Assembly: GCA_049999725.1 (NCBI GenBank)
Contig: JBNGIS010020293.1
Coordinates: forward strand, 36,625 to 56,790
Source of the DNA: Haplomitrium mnioides
Lineage: Eukaryota; Marchantiophyta; Haplomitriopsida; Calobryales
Direction of reading: 5' to 3'
DNA length: 20,166 nucleotides
Both the position numbers and the translations under genes were made by a program. Shown here in pieces: positions 6,698 to 17,750 of this stretch (the stretch's first letter is position 1; every line of letters begins with the position of its first letter). The notes under the pieces were generated by a model. That model ran no database searches, had not been told where the DNA came from, and saw only the letters and a program-made list of their open reading frames with translations.

Positions 6698-9600
6698 TGT
6701 TAGGTCTTTGAATTCAGGGCATAGGGGGAGGAGCCCTGATGGTTGGTCGGTTGTTGTAGTATATGCCTAACTTTGAAAGTTGAGTAACAGGTTGGGTAAG
6801 TAAGGAACTCCGCTGATCGGGCTATCTAGGATGACACTTGATCGTGGTGGTAGTGAAGTCCACCAGGACACAAGGGACCGTAGGGGTGCTTCTTTCCCCC
6901 AGGATCGGCTTAGGACCTACAAACAACTTGTGGCATGCGGGCTGGTCTTTCGGCTTAGGAACAGTATCTCATAAAAAAATTGAAATAAATCAAATGCGTC
7001 TAATTCTTATATGTGTTATAACTTTGAAAAGCATATCATGAAATCTCAGATGTACTACAACATATACTCATTCACATAATTGGGATAGCACTTTATTCAA
7101 TGCATAGATTCACGGTACCAATACAGCATCCTCCTAGTCTCAACCTTCCTCAGCTCTAACCTCTTCAAATGTATACTCCTATCCTATAACAAACTTCACT
7201 ACATCAATGACGGTATAGCAACAAACAGAGATACCAACTATCAAGACTACAGTAAACACTTAACTTCCTCCAACACTTGAACTGAACAATGGAAGAACCA
7301 CACAAAACTCTCACTCACATACAACACAATCATACGAATTTTCTTCCAATGTTAACTTTACCTTTGCTACCAACCAAGCATCACCTTGGGGAAAGGAATT
7401 TCGGACGGGAGCTATGATGATGGGAACCAGCGGTTGCACTTGGGAAGACGTCACACTAACACCAAGCCTCAGGATCCCACAACTTCTCTACTTCCACATC
7501 TCTTCACTGAATTTTTTTGTATCATTCTCATCCGATCCCTTTTGTATCTTCCTCTATGCTTCCATTCACTTTCCAACCTTCCTCTGCATCAATGCATCTT
7601 TGTCACCGGCCAGGGTCTTCATACACTGCTCCTGGACCTACCATAGTTTTATCACCTCCATTCCTAACCCAACAGTCGTCCCACCCAGCTTACTGTAATC
7701 TTATAACACCTCCCTTTGGCCTCTTGTACTCCCCTAATCATCCTCCACACCCCAACACAACCTTGCCTACATCCCCTTCCCAACTTCTATTATGTACTTC
7801 CTCTTAAATATCACGAGTACTTCCTATTAACATTCTGCCTCATACTGCTCCCTTCCGATGTCTCCCTATGGTTCCACAGTCATTGGTTCTTACATCAAGG
7901 GTTATCCCCCTGCTTAATGTCCCACAATAGATGTGCTTGCCAGTAGACATGTCTCATATCAATTTATTTTATTTACTTTTTTGCCTCTTTTCTCATTACA
8001 TCGTTTTCACCAATGAACTCCTTCGATGCATGCGTCGATTCACAATTATGACCTCCTCATTGAGCCTTAGTCCCCTTTTGATAGTAGACCGGTTGACCAC
8101 TTGGAACTATACAACATCCTCCTTGACCTTACTCTGTCTTTTGTGACACTTTCCATCCACTAATCCCGCTCTGAACCTTCTCTGCTTTTCTCATACCTTA
8201 CCCAATCTTCATCCCTTCCATATAATTCCATCCATTAGATTGTCTCCAGTCGTTGCAACGGTCAGATTTCATTTGTTCTCTTCTTTTTTTGTTTGCTTTT
8301 CTGAACCATGCGGTATCTTGCTCATTCCATGCCCACTCAACTCCCTTCTTACTTCCATTTCCTCAACAGTTCGGTTTGAGGGGCGTTCCGCTTCTGCATA
8401 TGCTCCGTTTGATTTCTGCGAAAAAGCCAAATGCGTGTACTCCTCTGAAACTTCATACAATGTGAGGGGCCAGAACTGATTCCTTCATCTTTTGAACAGC
8501 CCTATGTTGTCTCCTCTGTGCCAGAGAATTGCTTCACCGTCTTCATAGAGAACTACTTCACCTTCTTCGTAGTCTCTCTTTACTTGGTGAGTTGGTTGGC
8601 AGCAGAATTAGGAATGCCAACCTCCACGGCTGGATTCGAGATGTCAGAGTTCTCTGCAGTAAGAGTCTCCAAGGCATTTGGGCTTGCAACTCCTCATTTG
8701 TTCGCTTATATCCTCTCTACATGATTCGGATCAGATGCAATATTGCGCACCCCCTTTTTCACCCTTCCTCGTTTTGCAAGAGAATTCTTTCGACTGGCCT
8801 TCATCTTCATTCAATGTCACTCGCACAAGCCGCCATTTGTGTTACTTGCTCTGCGATGTTCCCTCACCTTTCTATACACAGTTATACTTTTCTCCAAGCA
8901 GCAAAATTCAGGGACTGAATTCCTCCTTCTGACATGGCTTGCTACTAGTCAGCCATATTACCACGTCCAACAAACTATTCCGTCTTCCTTCTATTTCCTT
9001 CCTACGCGTGTTACACACCCACTCCTCTAAATTTGCATGCGGGGTCGTCTGCAGTACTATGCTCGTCATCAATTATGGGGAGTCTTTTGTTCATGTTGAT
9101 CACCTTTGTAGAAAACGTACCTCAGGGTATCATCCCTTTTCATCTCCAGCTCTTTCTCATTTCTTGATCTAATGCGTTAGGAATCGCTACTCGGAAACAC
9201 CTCTTACGACCCTTTCTCCCTACAAATCTCACATCCAACCATCACTTCTTCTTCATTGCAGCAACCGAACCCCTGTCAATTTTAGAGGGCACAGGCTAAG
9301 GAGCTGCATGTAGTAGAGGATCCAAGTAGCTTGAGTGAAACCCCTCAACTCATCGCTCATACCCCTTCTATCGGATTACAACCAGAATGCGAGTGGTGCA
9401 TTCATTGGCTCAGCACTAGGCTGCGTCAAGATTCTCACCTCTAGCCTTCATCCTTCTATTAGTCTCATTCTTCCACTCGAACACGTACAACCTCCAGCAT
9501 TCTCATTTGAGTTTGCATGGCACAAGAGTAGGCCGGATCGGGGGCACCCACCATTCCTCCTCATGCAACGTAGCTTCCCTCATACCATGTGTCATTGACG

Positions 9601-11108
9601 CAGCATTCTTGGAGCCCCCTTACTCGTCGTTCAAATCCCATGGTGAGTCTCTTAATCCAAGTCAATCCAGCTCGATTCTCCAGCCTCAATTTCATCCTCC
9701 ACTCAAATTCTTTCAGCCTCCTTGATCAATTTTGGCTGATCGGTGCAGCCTCCCTGCTTGATTCTGGTGCCTGCAAATTCACAACCTTTCCCTGGCGATT
9801 TCCTCCTAGGCGAAATTCTTCCTGTTGCATTAGTCCCATCTTCTTCTTGCTGCAATTGCGATTGAATCCTCTCTTGATCCAGCCTCTGCAGTCAGTACTG
9901 GTGACACTCCTTCTCGATGATTCTTGGCATTCTCCTTGTCCAATCATTCCCCTGCCTCCTGGTACATCGATTTCCTGTCATTCATCCCACTCACGCAATC
10001 GATGAATTCCTCTTCCAGCCCCGATCGATTCTACTACGAATTCTGGTGGTCAATCTTCATGCATATGCGATTCTTTGGCGACATTTTCCCAATGGCGAAC
10101 CTCCTTTGTGAAACCTCTGCAGCTACGAAATTTTCCCAATGGCAATCCTCTTTTGCGAAACCTCTACAACGAATTCCTCCTGAACTCCCTCGGCGAATCC
10201 TCTTTCACGATCGAATCCTTATGCAAATCCTCCCTTGGTGATCTGAACTCAATCTCTTCCCTTGCTGAGATCCTTCTTGCATACTTTTCTTCTCTCGATC
10301 CAATCCCTTATCGCGTTCAAATCCTCTGCATCAACTCAGAGTTTCTGCCCGGCGGCGCTCCCTTATTTCCATATTTTCTTGTTCTTGACTTCTCCCACGT
10401 CACTCACGAAAAAAAGAAGAAGCCTAGAAGAAGTCCCCTCTTCCTCTTTTTATCAAGCCCTAGGTTCCCAAGGAGCAGGAAACTTATGTTTTGATTTATG
10501 CCATCGGATGTAATGTATCTCTAGCGTCCATTTTAGTCTTCTTTTCTCCTTGGCTTGGCTGGTAGCTTAGGTATAATTAGCAATTTCTTAATATCTTACT
10601 AAATATTTACTATTATACTTATTATTTACTAACCCAAAATATTCTCCAAAATCTAGGAACAACACACACGAACAGGTACACCCCTATACATTACTATCTA
10701 TACTCACATATATGACTTACAAACAGTCTGACTTTCTTATCTTCTTCTTGCTATAGTGCTATTTCTCTGTTTATCTCCATTGCGCATATATGAGCTGTTG
10801 TTGTCCTTGAGTGATCTGCTGCTAGATTCTATTGGTACCTGTAATTCAGAAGACACATGCTATTCCTACAATTGCGTTTTTAGATCCTAAAGAAGATTTT
10901 CTACTTTAAATATAATAAAAAGTTTTCCAACTAGAAATTATAAAAGTCTTTGGATTAAACTTCTGAGAATCTTCCGTCCTTCTATTTGGACATGGTCTGT
11001 TGTTCTCCATTTCTGCCATTCGCCTACTTGTTTTCTTCATTTTCCTTAACTTCTTCCTCCTTTGCCTCTCCCTGCGTGCTTCTTTAACTCCCATGTTGGA
11101 CCCTAACA
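6698..11108 (-). mobile_element. LTR-like insertion I (solo LTR or LTR-type non-autonomous element)
   Basis: The ends are TGTTAGG (6698-6704) and CCTAACA (11102-11108), flanked by the 5-bp direct repeat AACAG (6693-6697 and 11109-11113), the usual sign of LTR retroelement integration. Removing it restores one open frame (..MFCDGTNSV|YDDDQDPWDEL..). The minus-strand orientation is chosen from an AATAAAG signal (7091-7097 complement) about 395 bp before the end at 6698, and from purine-rich composition, both shared with element II. The roughly 430 bp next to 6698 align with the inverted 16480-16922. No gag, protease, reverse transcriptase or integrase motif is visible, and no second internal copy of the ends, so a very long solo LTR or a non-coding derivative is likeliest. 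Confidence 0.65.
10083..10175. repeat. Tandem duplication of about 46 bp inside insertion I
   Basis: Two adjacent units begin ATTTTCCCAATGGC and both contain a GAAACCTCT run followed by ACGA. They differ at a few positions. The rest of 7100-10900 is C/T-rich on the plus strand, with short open frames but no recognisable protein. Confidence 0.55.
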
Positions 11109-11113
11109 AACAG

Positions 11114-11900
11114 TGTTTATGATGATGATCAAGATCCTTGGGATGAATTATCTCCTATCACTAGATTTGTTTACGGACCGAATCGTCCAGCATAACAAAA
11201 GAATTCTTTGTCTAGGCCAAAACCCAAACGGGTAAATACTTTATGTGAAAAATCTTTGTGAAAAGTCCATCTTGACGAAAGCTTTGTGAAGAAAAATCTT
11301 GATCCAATGTCAATTTCTAAACTAAAGAGAATTTCTTGTCCTTATGCAAGACAAATGTTTTGAAAACAGTGAGAGAAACGTACTTTGGCAAAGCATGAAG
11401 AATCGATATATCACATTGTAGTGATGAAACCAAGAATAGACTCTAATGTTGACAATTGGTTTACTCTACTTGGCAGTACCTTTGTTTGTAGAGGAGCCTT
11501 CAAATTAATATTAGCAGTAGGGAACAATAGAATCCAAAGGATTCAAAATCTCAAAAACGCAGATCCTAAAGGCATTTTTGGAAAAAATAAACTATCTACT
11601 AAAGGAGTTTCCATGCGTGAGTAGATAGACAAATTTTCCATGGACACTACGAGAGAATGTCCACTCATAAAGTTTACAACTTGCCCGATAATTTTATAAA
11701 ATAGGAAGTTTATGACTACTACACAACTTATTTGAAAGAGAAACATCCTCATTGTATTCTTAGTTTCTCGGGTTTTACAAAACATTGGAGAACTCATTTT
11801 CCAAATGTAAAAATTGCAAAATGCAATAGATTTGTTGTTTGTGAAACATGCAAAGAAATAAAATCTTTGTGAGAAAAATATGTATTGGAGTCCAACAAAG
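11114..11900 (+). pseudogene. Central part of the partner gene, after the insertion
   Basis: The reading resumes YDDDQDPWDELSPITRFVYG (11117 on) and continues with several stops to KHEESIYHIVVMKPRIDSNV, DNWFTLLGSTFVCRGAFKLI and LAVGNNRIQRIQNLKN (about 11385-11560). After a TAG and a frameshift come HKVYNLPDNFIK, YDYYTTYLKEKHPHCILSFS, GFTKHWRTHFPNVKIAKCNR, FVVCETCKEIKSL. The exon ends at AAAG|GTAACA (11900). The GVGNNR-like, W-R-x-H-F-P-x-V-x-I and C-x-x-C elements are what suggest the repeat-associated family. They look like a DNA-binding/zinc-binding half rather than a complete catalytic domain. Confidence 0.6.
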
Positions 11901-12840
11901 GTAACAAATTTTCTTCTCTTTTGATACCTTTGGTTAATCCATGCTCTTTTTTCTATACTCAAAGCTTGTTTGTAGAGATGTTATGTTTTCTCAACTTAGA
12001 GCCAAAAGATATTTTTTTTGTTAAGTTATTCAGCAAATAACATTTGAGTTGAATAATTCTTAGCAAGTTGAGTTGTGAGAAGAGAGTTTATGCTCACATA
12101 GAGTATGTTGTTGTAAGTTTCAATTTTAACCTTGTTTGTAGTTGAATAAACCAAGAAAACGAATCTCATTCTTGGTGGTGACCTTAGTCTTGCAACAAGT
12201 TTTGTTTTTGTTGCTTTAAATCAAGAGCCTTTATAAGAACAACAATAGCAAGAATCATTTTTGTTGTTTGCGAATCCTATGTACGCATAGGATTTGTTCT
12301 TGTTCCTTTTAAAACTAGTCGCAACAACAGTCACAACAAGCTATAATATTGGTGTTGTTGTATTGGCCCTATGCACGCATACGATCAGCTGTTATCTCCA
12401 CTCATCCTTAATGCTCAAGGGATGTGTTCTGGTACCATTTGTTTGCAAATCTTGTTTTTCTTTTTTTAAACTTTTGTTTATTTTATATTAAACAAATTTT
12501 CCTTTTTTTAAATTACCTAAAGTTTATTTGTAATCTTTTACAAAGTTTTTCACTTCTACAAATCCAAACATTTCTCTAAGCTGACTTGAATGTTTGTATC
12601 ACCTAAGGTTGTGTTCTGAAGTTACAAGTATAACGGGGACTCAAAGCAAAATTTACCTTTCTACCTTCACAATAGTCAAACATTTGTAATGATTCTCAAA
12701 ATGTTTGTCTCGGTTCTCAGCTTGATGCTCAATAGATAGAAGAAGATACTTCGGTACAACAAATACTTTCTACATGTCAAGCAATCTATGATGAAGCACC
12801 TAGGTTGCGAGAAAGGACTCTTTCGCACAATACTTGATAC
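11901..12840 (+). other. Intron-like region of the partner gene
   Basis: I see no coding sequence with support. It is T-rich and starts with a GTAACA donor. It holds two isolated palindromic motifs: 12273-12294 (near-perfect, arms AATCCTATG and CATAGGATT) and 12367-12384 (CCCTATGCACGCATACGA). The protein segment expected between the CETC region and the C-terminus is absent, so a deletion within this stretch is likely. Confidence 0.45.
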
Positions 12841-13283
12841 ATGCATAAATTTGGCAATCTACATGAGATGAAAACTAGAATTTTTATTTGTGTTGTTGCA
12901 TGTCAAGATCCAAAGAGCAAACCATTTTGGGTTGCCAAGGTTCTCAAAGTTTTGTCTTTTGATGAGGAAGATCCCTCAAACTCAAAACAAGTATTTAATG
13001 GGTTTCTTGTCAGGATGAGGATGCATTTTCTGGACAATGCTTCCCAAAATAATAGCAGCAACAAAAGGGCAACACAAATCTAAGTTACATATTGATGTAC
13101 TTGATGTGGCACAAATCACGATTATGTCTTTTGATTTCCTTCTTACCCAAAAAAACGAATTGAGGAAAAACACTCTAGCTACTATGAAAGCAAATCTATT
13201 TGAGTACAAAAGACAAAGAGCTCTCAATTCTAAAATATTTCAAAGAGATTTAATCTTTGTCATTAAATCAAGTAAATCTTTAT
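12841..13283 (+). pseudogene. C-terminal part of the partner gene (BAH-like)
   Basis: The frame at 12841 reads MHKFGNLHEMKTRIFICVVA and CQDPKSKPFWVAKVLKVLSF, with a W-V-A-x-V segment as in BAH (bromo-adjacent homology) or related chromatin-reader domains. A frameshift near 13010-13040 leads to KLHIDVLDVAQITIMSFDFL, LTQKNELRKNTLATMKANLF and EYKRQRALNSKIFQ, ending KSSKSL at 13283. The BAH-like call is weak, as it rests on one strand-turn motif and its place at the C-terminus. Confidence 0.45.
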
Positions 13284-14540
13284 GAATCTTCTAAAGCTGA
13301 ATCCAAAGAAGTCGAGACGAGTGACTAAAGTAATTTAAGAATTTTATTATGTATTTTGTATTTTCAAATATATTGTAATTTAAGACTAGTATTTTATAAA
13401 GTACGTAAGAATCTTTTGAAGTAACTTGTTGCTTTAGTTTATATTCTCATTTTCTTTGTAAAATATTTTCTTCTCCAAAATGTAAGTATGTTGTTTCCAA
13501 GTTTATTATTTTCTATAAGAGTTTAAGGCTATTGTCTTGCTAAAACATCTTCTCAAATTGACTAATTATTTTTTTGCTTATAAGTATTTTGACTCAAATG
13601 TAGAGCTTTATACCCGTTTTACTTTTAGATTGTGAATTAGAAATTGAAATCTTTTGTGTGCGTAGAGTTTGTTGCAAAAAATAGAATGTTTACAGTCTTT
13701 ATTATTGGTTGTAGAAGTGTGAACCTTATGAGCGTATAGACTTTGATTCGCAAGTAGAAACATCATGTGTACAAAAACTCTTTTACGGAACCTAAAACCT
13801 ATATTCTTGTCAGTCTTTGTTGTGGAGTGTTTAGATGGTGAGTTTGGATTTCTATATGCGTATAGACTTTGGGGTGGAGTGTTCACATATTGAGCTTGGA
13901 TTCCTATGTACGCATAGACTTTGGCGTGGAAGTCCAAGCCTTCCATAAGTTCTACTTCTCATATACAACTGTCAAGCTTCTTCATACAAAGACTATCAAT
14001 TACAACTTAGTTTGTACACAAGTCATAGACTCTTTTGTAGATATTGAGACCTTTGTTTGGTTGAATCAAGTCTAAAACTTGGAGATGTTTCTTATTTACA
14101 CTCTTAATTCAATCTCCTTAGCTACTGCCTTTTTGATTTTGAACTATAATACGTTTGTATACATGCTTCGTTCAATTATAAAATATTTTTAAATGTTGAA
14201 ACCTTTTTTAGAGCCCATGTTAACTTTTGCGTGCATGGAATTTCAACTACAAGTAAAAGCTTCTTTCTTGCTTGAGCTTAAAAATAGAGCTTGTGAATCC
14301 ATACAATGTTTTATTTTCTTTGTTTTGTGTTTACGATTGCAAACTCAATCCTTTGACTTCTAGTCCACTTGGGCTTTTCCTTTATGTTTTGTAATTTTTT
14401 TTCAAAAAAAACATTCAAAGAGCACCATGTCTATGCGCACCTAGAGTTTGTGCAATCAAGCATATTTGAAAATAGTTTCTTGTGACTTGTATTTCAATTT
14501 TTGGACTTAGAATTGTAATCAATGATAAATGCAATTTTTT
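13284..14540. other. Non-coding stretch with scattered palindromic motifs
   Basis: I see no gene. The palindromic motif appears at about 13651-13668, 13721-13745, 13848-13872, 13901-13923, 14221-14240 and 14428-14447. The units at 13805-13872 and 13873-13925 form a tandem pair of about 52 bp (GTGGAGTGTT .. GAG(T/C)TTGGATT .. TATAGACTTTGG type). The remainder is AT-rich. Confidence 0.55.
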
Positions 14541-14546
14541 TGGTGC

Positions 14547-14603
14547 AACATTTGCTACTTTGAACCAAGAATAGTTTTCACCAAGTTCAAAGTAGCAGAT
14601 GTT
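14547..14603. repeat. Inverted repeat built from two copies of the element-end core
   Basis: Arms AACATTTGCTACTTTGAAC (14547-14565) and GTTCAAAGTAGCAGATGTT (14585-14603) differ at one base and flank a 19-base spacer. The CTACTTTGAAC part is the core of the repeats at 1-113, 638 and 17751. The two cores face each other as if two element ends were fused outer side to outer side. Confidence 0.55.
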
Positions 14604-14639
14604 TCTTTAGTTTGAATTGGTAGCACCTTGATTGATGAC

Positions 14640-16922
14640 TCCTAAAAAAGAATATAGAAAACGACATCCTTGTAATGCGGGGTTAAAAAAAGAGATATCG
14701 TACAATAAGGAGCAAGAAGAACCAAGAATCACACCCACCTCTATTTGCACCTAGAGCTGGTCACATAAGGTTGGAATTGAAGCATATCCAGAGTTAGAAT
14801 TGATTGTAGGAGGATGTGACTTTGGCCAAATATGAGGCTAGAGAAAATAGAGAAAGAGTAAGGGAATCGCAATCAATTCTTGGACGAACCTATCTCCTTA
14901 TGAACGTATTCTCCAAACCTTCTTGACATCATGTTCTAATCAAAGAAGTAATATGGAAGAGAGCATTTTGGCCAATTGAAGATGACTACCAATGAGATGA
15001 CATGTAACAGAAGAGGACAATCCAAGTCTGTGAAATGGTGTGCAACATAGAAAATTTGACGCGAGAAGAGTATGCCACCTCATATGAATGGATTCAAGAA
15101 AGAGCGAGGAGAAAATCAAAGGTTGAATAGATTCAAGAAAGCAATGGGGAGAAAATCAAAGGTTGAATGTATTCAAGAAAGTAACGAGAAGAAAGGAGAG
15201 AACCAGAAGTGGCATAGGAGCATCTAAAAATTGTAACCCAAATCGGACGACTACCACACTTTGAATATGCAATCTCTCATAAATAATGAGGTATAGCCAT
15301 CCTCTAAACCATCAACTTAATATTGGGATGCTGGGCTGTGATATTGCAGAATTGGACATTTTTGGGAGGTAATGGTAACTAGATTTGAATTCAATGGGAA
15401 GGAATGGAGTGACAAGAGTGATTATACATACATGCAGGAACACGCAAAGGGGTCTAGCTTGATGAAGTCAACCCAAGTAGTATCGATGAAGGAGATAGAA
15501 TCAACCCTAATGTGTGTGAACCGATAGAACCGAGGGTCTTGATGTTCGGTGAACCTCTATTGCCACCTACGGTAAGTGATGGAGTAAAGATATGAGGATG
15601 GTGACACCTCTCAACATTTAGACGTTGTTCTTCTTGGATTAATGAAGATAGGAAAAAGAGAGGAAAAAACTGGAGTAAGGGCAGAAGAACATGTGTATAA
15701 GAATAGAGAGATAACCCGATATTGGCAAGAAGGATTCTGTGATAAATGGTTATTGATTGGACTAAGGAAGAATCTTGGCTTAAATCAGTAGGAAGGATAA
15801 AGTATGAGATTGAAACGGGTAGTGGGAGATGAAAATTTGAGAATGGGTGATTGGCAAAGGAAGGAAGAAGATGACTGATAGAATTGATGAGTGATTGATG
15901 AGTATGAAAGAAAGGAAAGGTAGTGTGGAAGGATGTACTATTAGATCAATGTCTGAGGTCCTTGGAAATCAGCAGTCTCAGGTAGAAGTAGTTGGAGTGT
16001 GTAGTCAACGAGAAGGTAGAAAAGAAGTATGGAAGAATGAATGTTAGTGATCTTGGTGGTGAATAAGAGTCTATTCAAGAAGCGATATTGGATGCAAGGT
16101 GCTAGTGGTGAAGTGCACAAAGTAAATCAATAGTTTAAAGTTGATGGCTCTTTTCCAAGGTGGTTTCTGTAGCTGGTAGCTATGGTAAAAGAAAATTAAA
16201 AAAGTTTGTGTTATGTGTTTTGTGGGTGAGTATAATATTTTGTTTTTATATCATGTTCTATTAAGTATTCTGTATTGGGCACATTGAGTGGAGTGCTAGT
16301 ATAGTCAAATTGTGGGTGTGTATATGTCTTGTATTTGGTCATTCCTAAGAGGATAGTGTAATTTGTTCATCACGCTAGATTTTTGTGAAGGGTTGAAATA
16401 ATTCAAATGGGAACACCTGAAATTCTATGACTCAAGTAGCGAGCTGAAAATCTGAACTATATTCTAGGTTGGTTCATACTTATACCTATATTTCAATAAA
16501 GTGTTATTTTAGTATATGTCGAATGCATGTGAGATCCTTTCTGTGTCTGTATTTTTGAATTTTTGCCTGTCCAAGTTGCAACACATAAAATCAGACACAT
16601 TTTATTTATTCATTTTCTATATTCGGCATCATTTCTTGAACGTGAACCTAAACTCAGTTTTGCACATGAAGACAAAACTTTCAACCAACAACTGTTTGCA
16701 TGTTCTGAGCCGAACTGGAAGGAAAGACAAAGTACCCTCACGGCTCTTTGTGTTCTGGTGGACTTCAATACCACCACAACCGAGTGTATCTCTTTTGATC
16801 AGCGAGATACCTTTTATTTGCAGGTTGACCTAACCAGAACTATCAAGTCAGAAGTTAGACATTATACTACAACCTATTAGCAGTAGGGCTCCACTCTATA
16901 CTTTGGACCTTTAGACCTAACA
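14640..16922 (+). mobile_element. LTR-like element II, related to insertion I in inverted orientation
   Basis: The right end TTTAGACCTAACA (to 16922) matches the minus-strand end of insertion I. The 430 bp inside it align with the complement of 6698-7110. Shared features are AATAAAG at 16495-16501, TGAAGTCCACCAGRACACAA on the complementary strand, and GTAGTATA. The left end is not clear: no TGTTAGG was found, so 14640 is set by the change to purine-rich sequence, and the element may be truncated. A target duplication would be ATTAG (16923-16927), but no left partner is visible. No retroelement protein is recognised. Confidence 0.5.
15090..15195. repeat. Tandem repeat of about 40 bp in element II
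   Basis: Two full units and a partial third begin ATTCAAGAAAG and contain GAGAAAATCAAAGGTTGAAT. They are non-coding. Confidence 0.65.
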
Positions 16923-17258
16923 ATTAGTCTTGGTGTTTTGAAAGTCTTCAAAAGGAATAAACTTTGACTTGCATGTTAGATCCAATGCGTGCATAAGGTT
17001 GAGTCTTAGATTCTATACGCATAAGGTTGAGTCCTTCATCCTATGCAAGTATAGGGTTCACTTCCACGATATTCTTTTGTTGACGTATCTTGTTCAACAA
17101 TTGGCATATTTTTTCCTATAATACTTGCCATTAAACTTGATGCTCTTGGTTAGCCTACACTTCCCTCCTCACAATGATGATTTACAAGTATCTCGAATTG
17201 CTGTCCAAAAGTAACACTTTTTGAAAACATGAATTATGAAATTCTAATTTCTTCTTAC
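16923..17258 (-). pseudogene. First exon of the partner gene, inverted second copy
   Basis: The reverse complement aligns with 5806-6100. Shared parts are AGTGTTACTTTTG, then a K-x-L-E-F start, SVTFGQQFEILVNHH, a TAA, then PRASSLMASIIGKNMPIVEQ and DTSTKEYRGSEPYTCIG, followed by the palindrome array at 16980-17060. It lacks the first codons: upstream sequence changes at about 17260. It is cut on its 3' side by element II at 16922. It carries a frameshift and a stop but reads through the place where copy A has TAA. It shows that the partner gene too is repeated and mobile or duplicated. Confidence 0.6.
16980..17060. repeat. Palindrome array in the second copy of the partner gene
   Basis: Three units of about 28-30 bp contain CCAATGCGTGCATAAGG, TTCTATACGCATAAGG and ATCCTATGCAAGTATAGGG, joined by TTGAGTC. 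They occupy the same place in the exon as the array at 5996-6150. Confidence 0.65.
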
Positions 17259-17750
17259 CTTTTGTCACTCCCCTCTTTCAGGCCTTAACCTTCACAAGTG
17301 CCACTTGGAAGGCAGGGGAGGACAAAAACAGGGGAATAAGGTTCTTTTGTGAGATGGGCCCTATCCAGCTATCACTTTGGGGCTTTAAGGGATTCCTCTT
17401 TACCTTACAAGCCACTCCTCACCTCAACATTCACATCAATAGCCAATCTCCTCATTCACTGCCAATGCCAGAATGCACATGCACATAAACCCAAGTATTT
17501 CTGTGGTAATCTTCGATATAATTCAGGGGTCCCAAATCTGGACCCAGCCACCTTGTATACACTTCAGGAGCAGAATGCAATAACCCCAGAGTCACATAAC
17601 TATGTCAAGGGACTTGACTCCCCTTTCACAGGGCTGTCCCAAGGTCTGAACAACTGGTGCTTGTATGATCCTAGTTCTAATTGTCTTTTATACAATATAA
17701 CACAATTCAAATCTACTCATACACAATTACAAACATACACATTTATTAAT
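17259..17750. other. GC-richer segment of unknown origin
   Basis: The composition changes sharply at about 17266 (TGTCACTCCCCTC, a common LTR-type start) and changes back near 17740. It interrupts the 5' side of the partner-gene copy and abuts the end repeat at 17751. A frame from 17349 stays open into that repeat, but its content resembles no protein I know and it overlaps a repeat. A solo LTR fragment is possible, but no matching end or duplication was found. Confidence 0.3.

Larger units (their letters stand above)
5781..13283 (+). pseudogene. Partner gene of the element, copy A (whole locus, interrupted)
   Basis: This is a broken plus-strand gene, head-to-head with the ParB-methyltransferase gene. 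Recognisable pieces are 5781-6212, about 6300-6697, 11114-11900 and 12841-13283; a 4.4-kb LTR-like element occupies 6698-11108. The N-terminal part is of unknown type. The middle has FVCRGAFKLILAVGNNRIQR, KGV-type loops and WRTHFPNVKIAKCNRF with a CETC motif. The C-terminal part looks BAH-like. From memory, this order recalls a large family of uncharacterised, repeat-associated proteins of plants and animals (I think with a DUF7869-type domain; unverified). The central catalytic-looking part expected between 11900 and 12841 is not seen, so an internal deletion is likely. A role in transposition is inference. Many stops and frameshifts exclude function. Confidence 0.6.

Noticed and set aside
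7386-10513. Many overlapping plus-strand open frames of 60-140 codons.
   Set aside because: They arise from C/T-rich, stop-poor sequence of LTR-like insertion I. None has a recognisable motif, and several overlap in different frames.
6689-11118. A 13-bp repeat (AACAAACAGTGTT) at both sides of insertion I, suggesting LINE-type target-primed insertion.
   Set aside because: There is no poly-A tail, and the TGTTAGG/CCTAACA ends with 5-bp AACAG explain the same bases as an LTR-type insertion.
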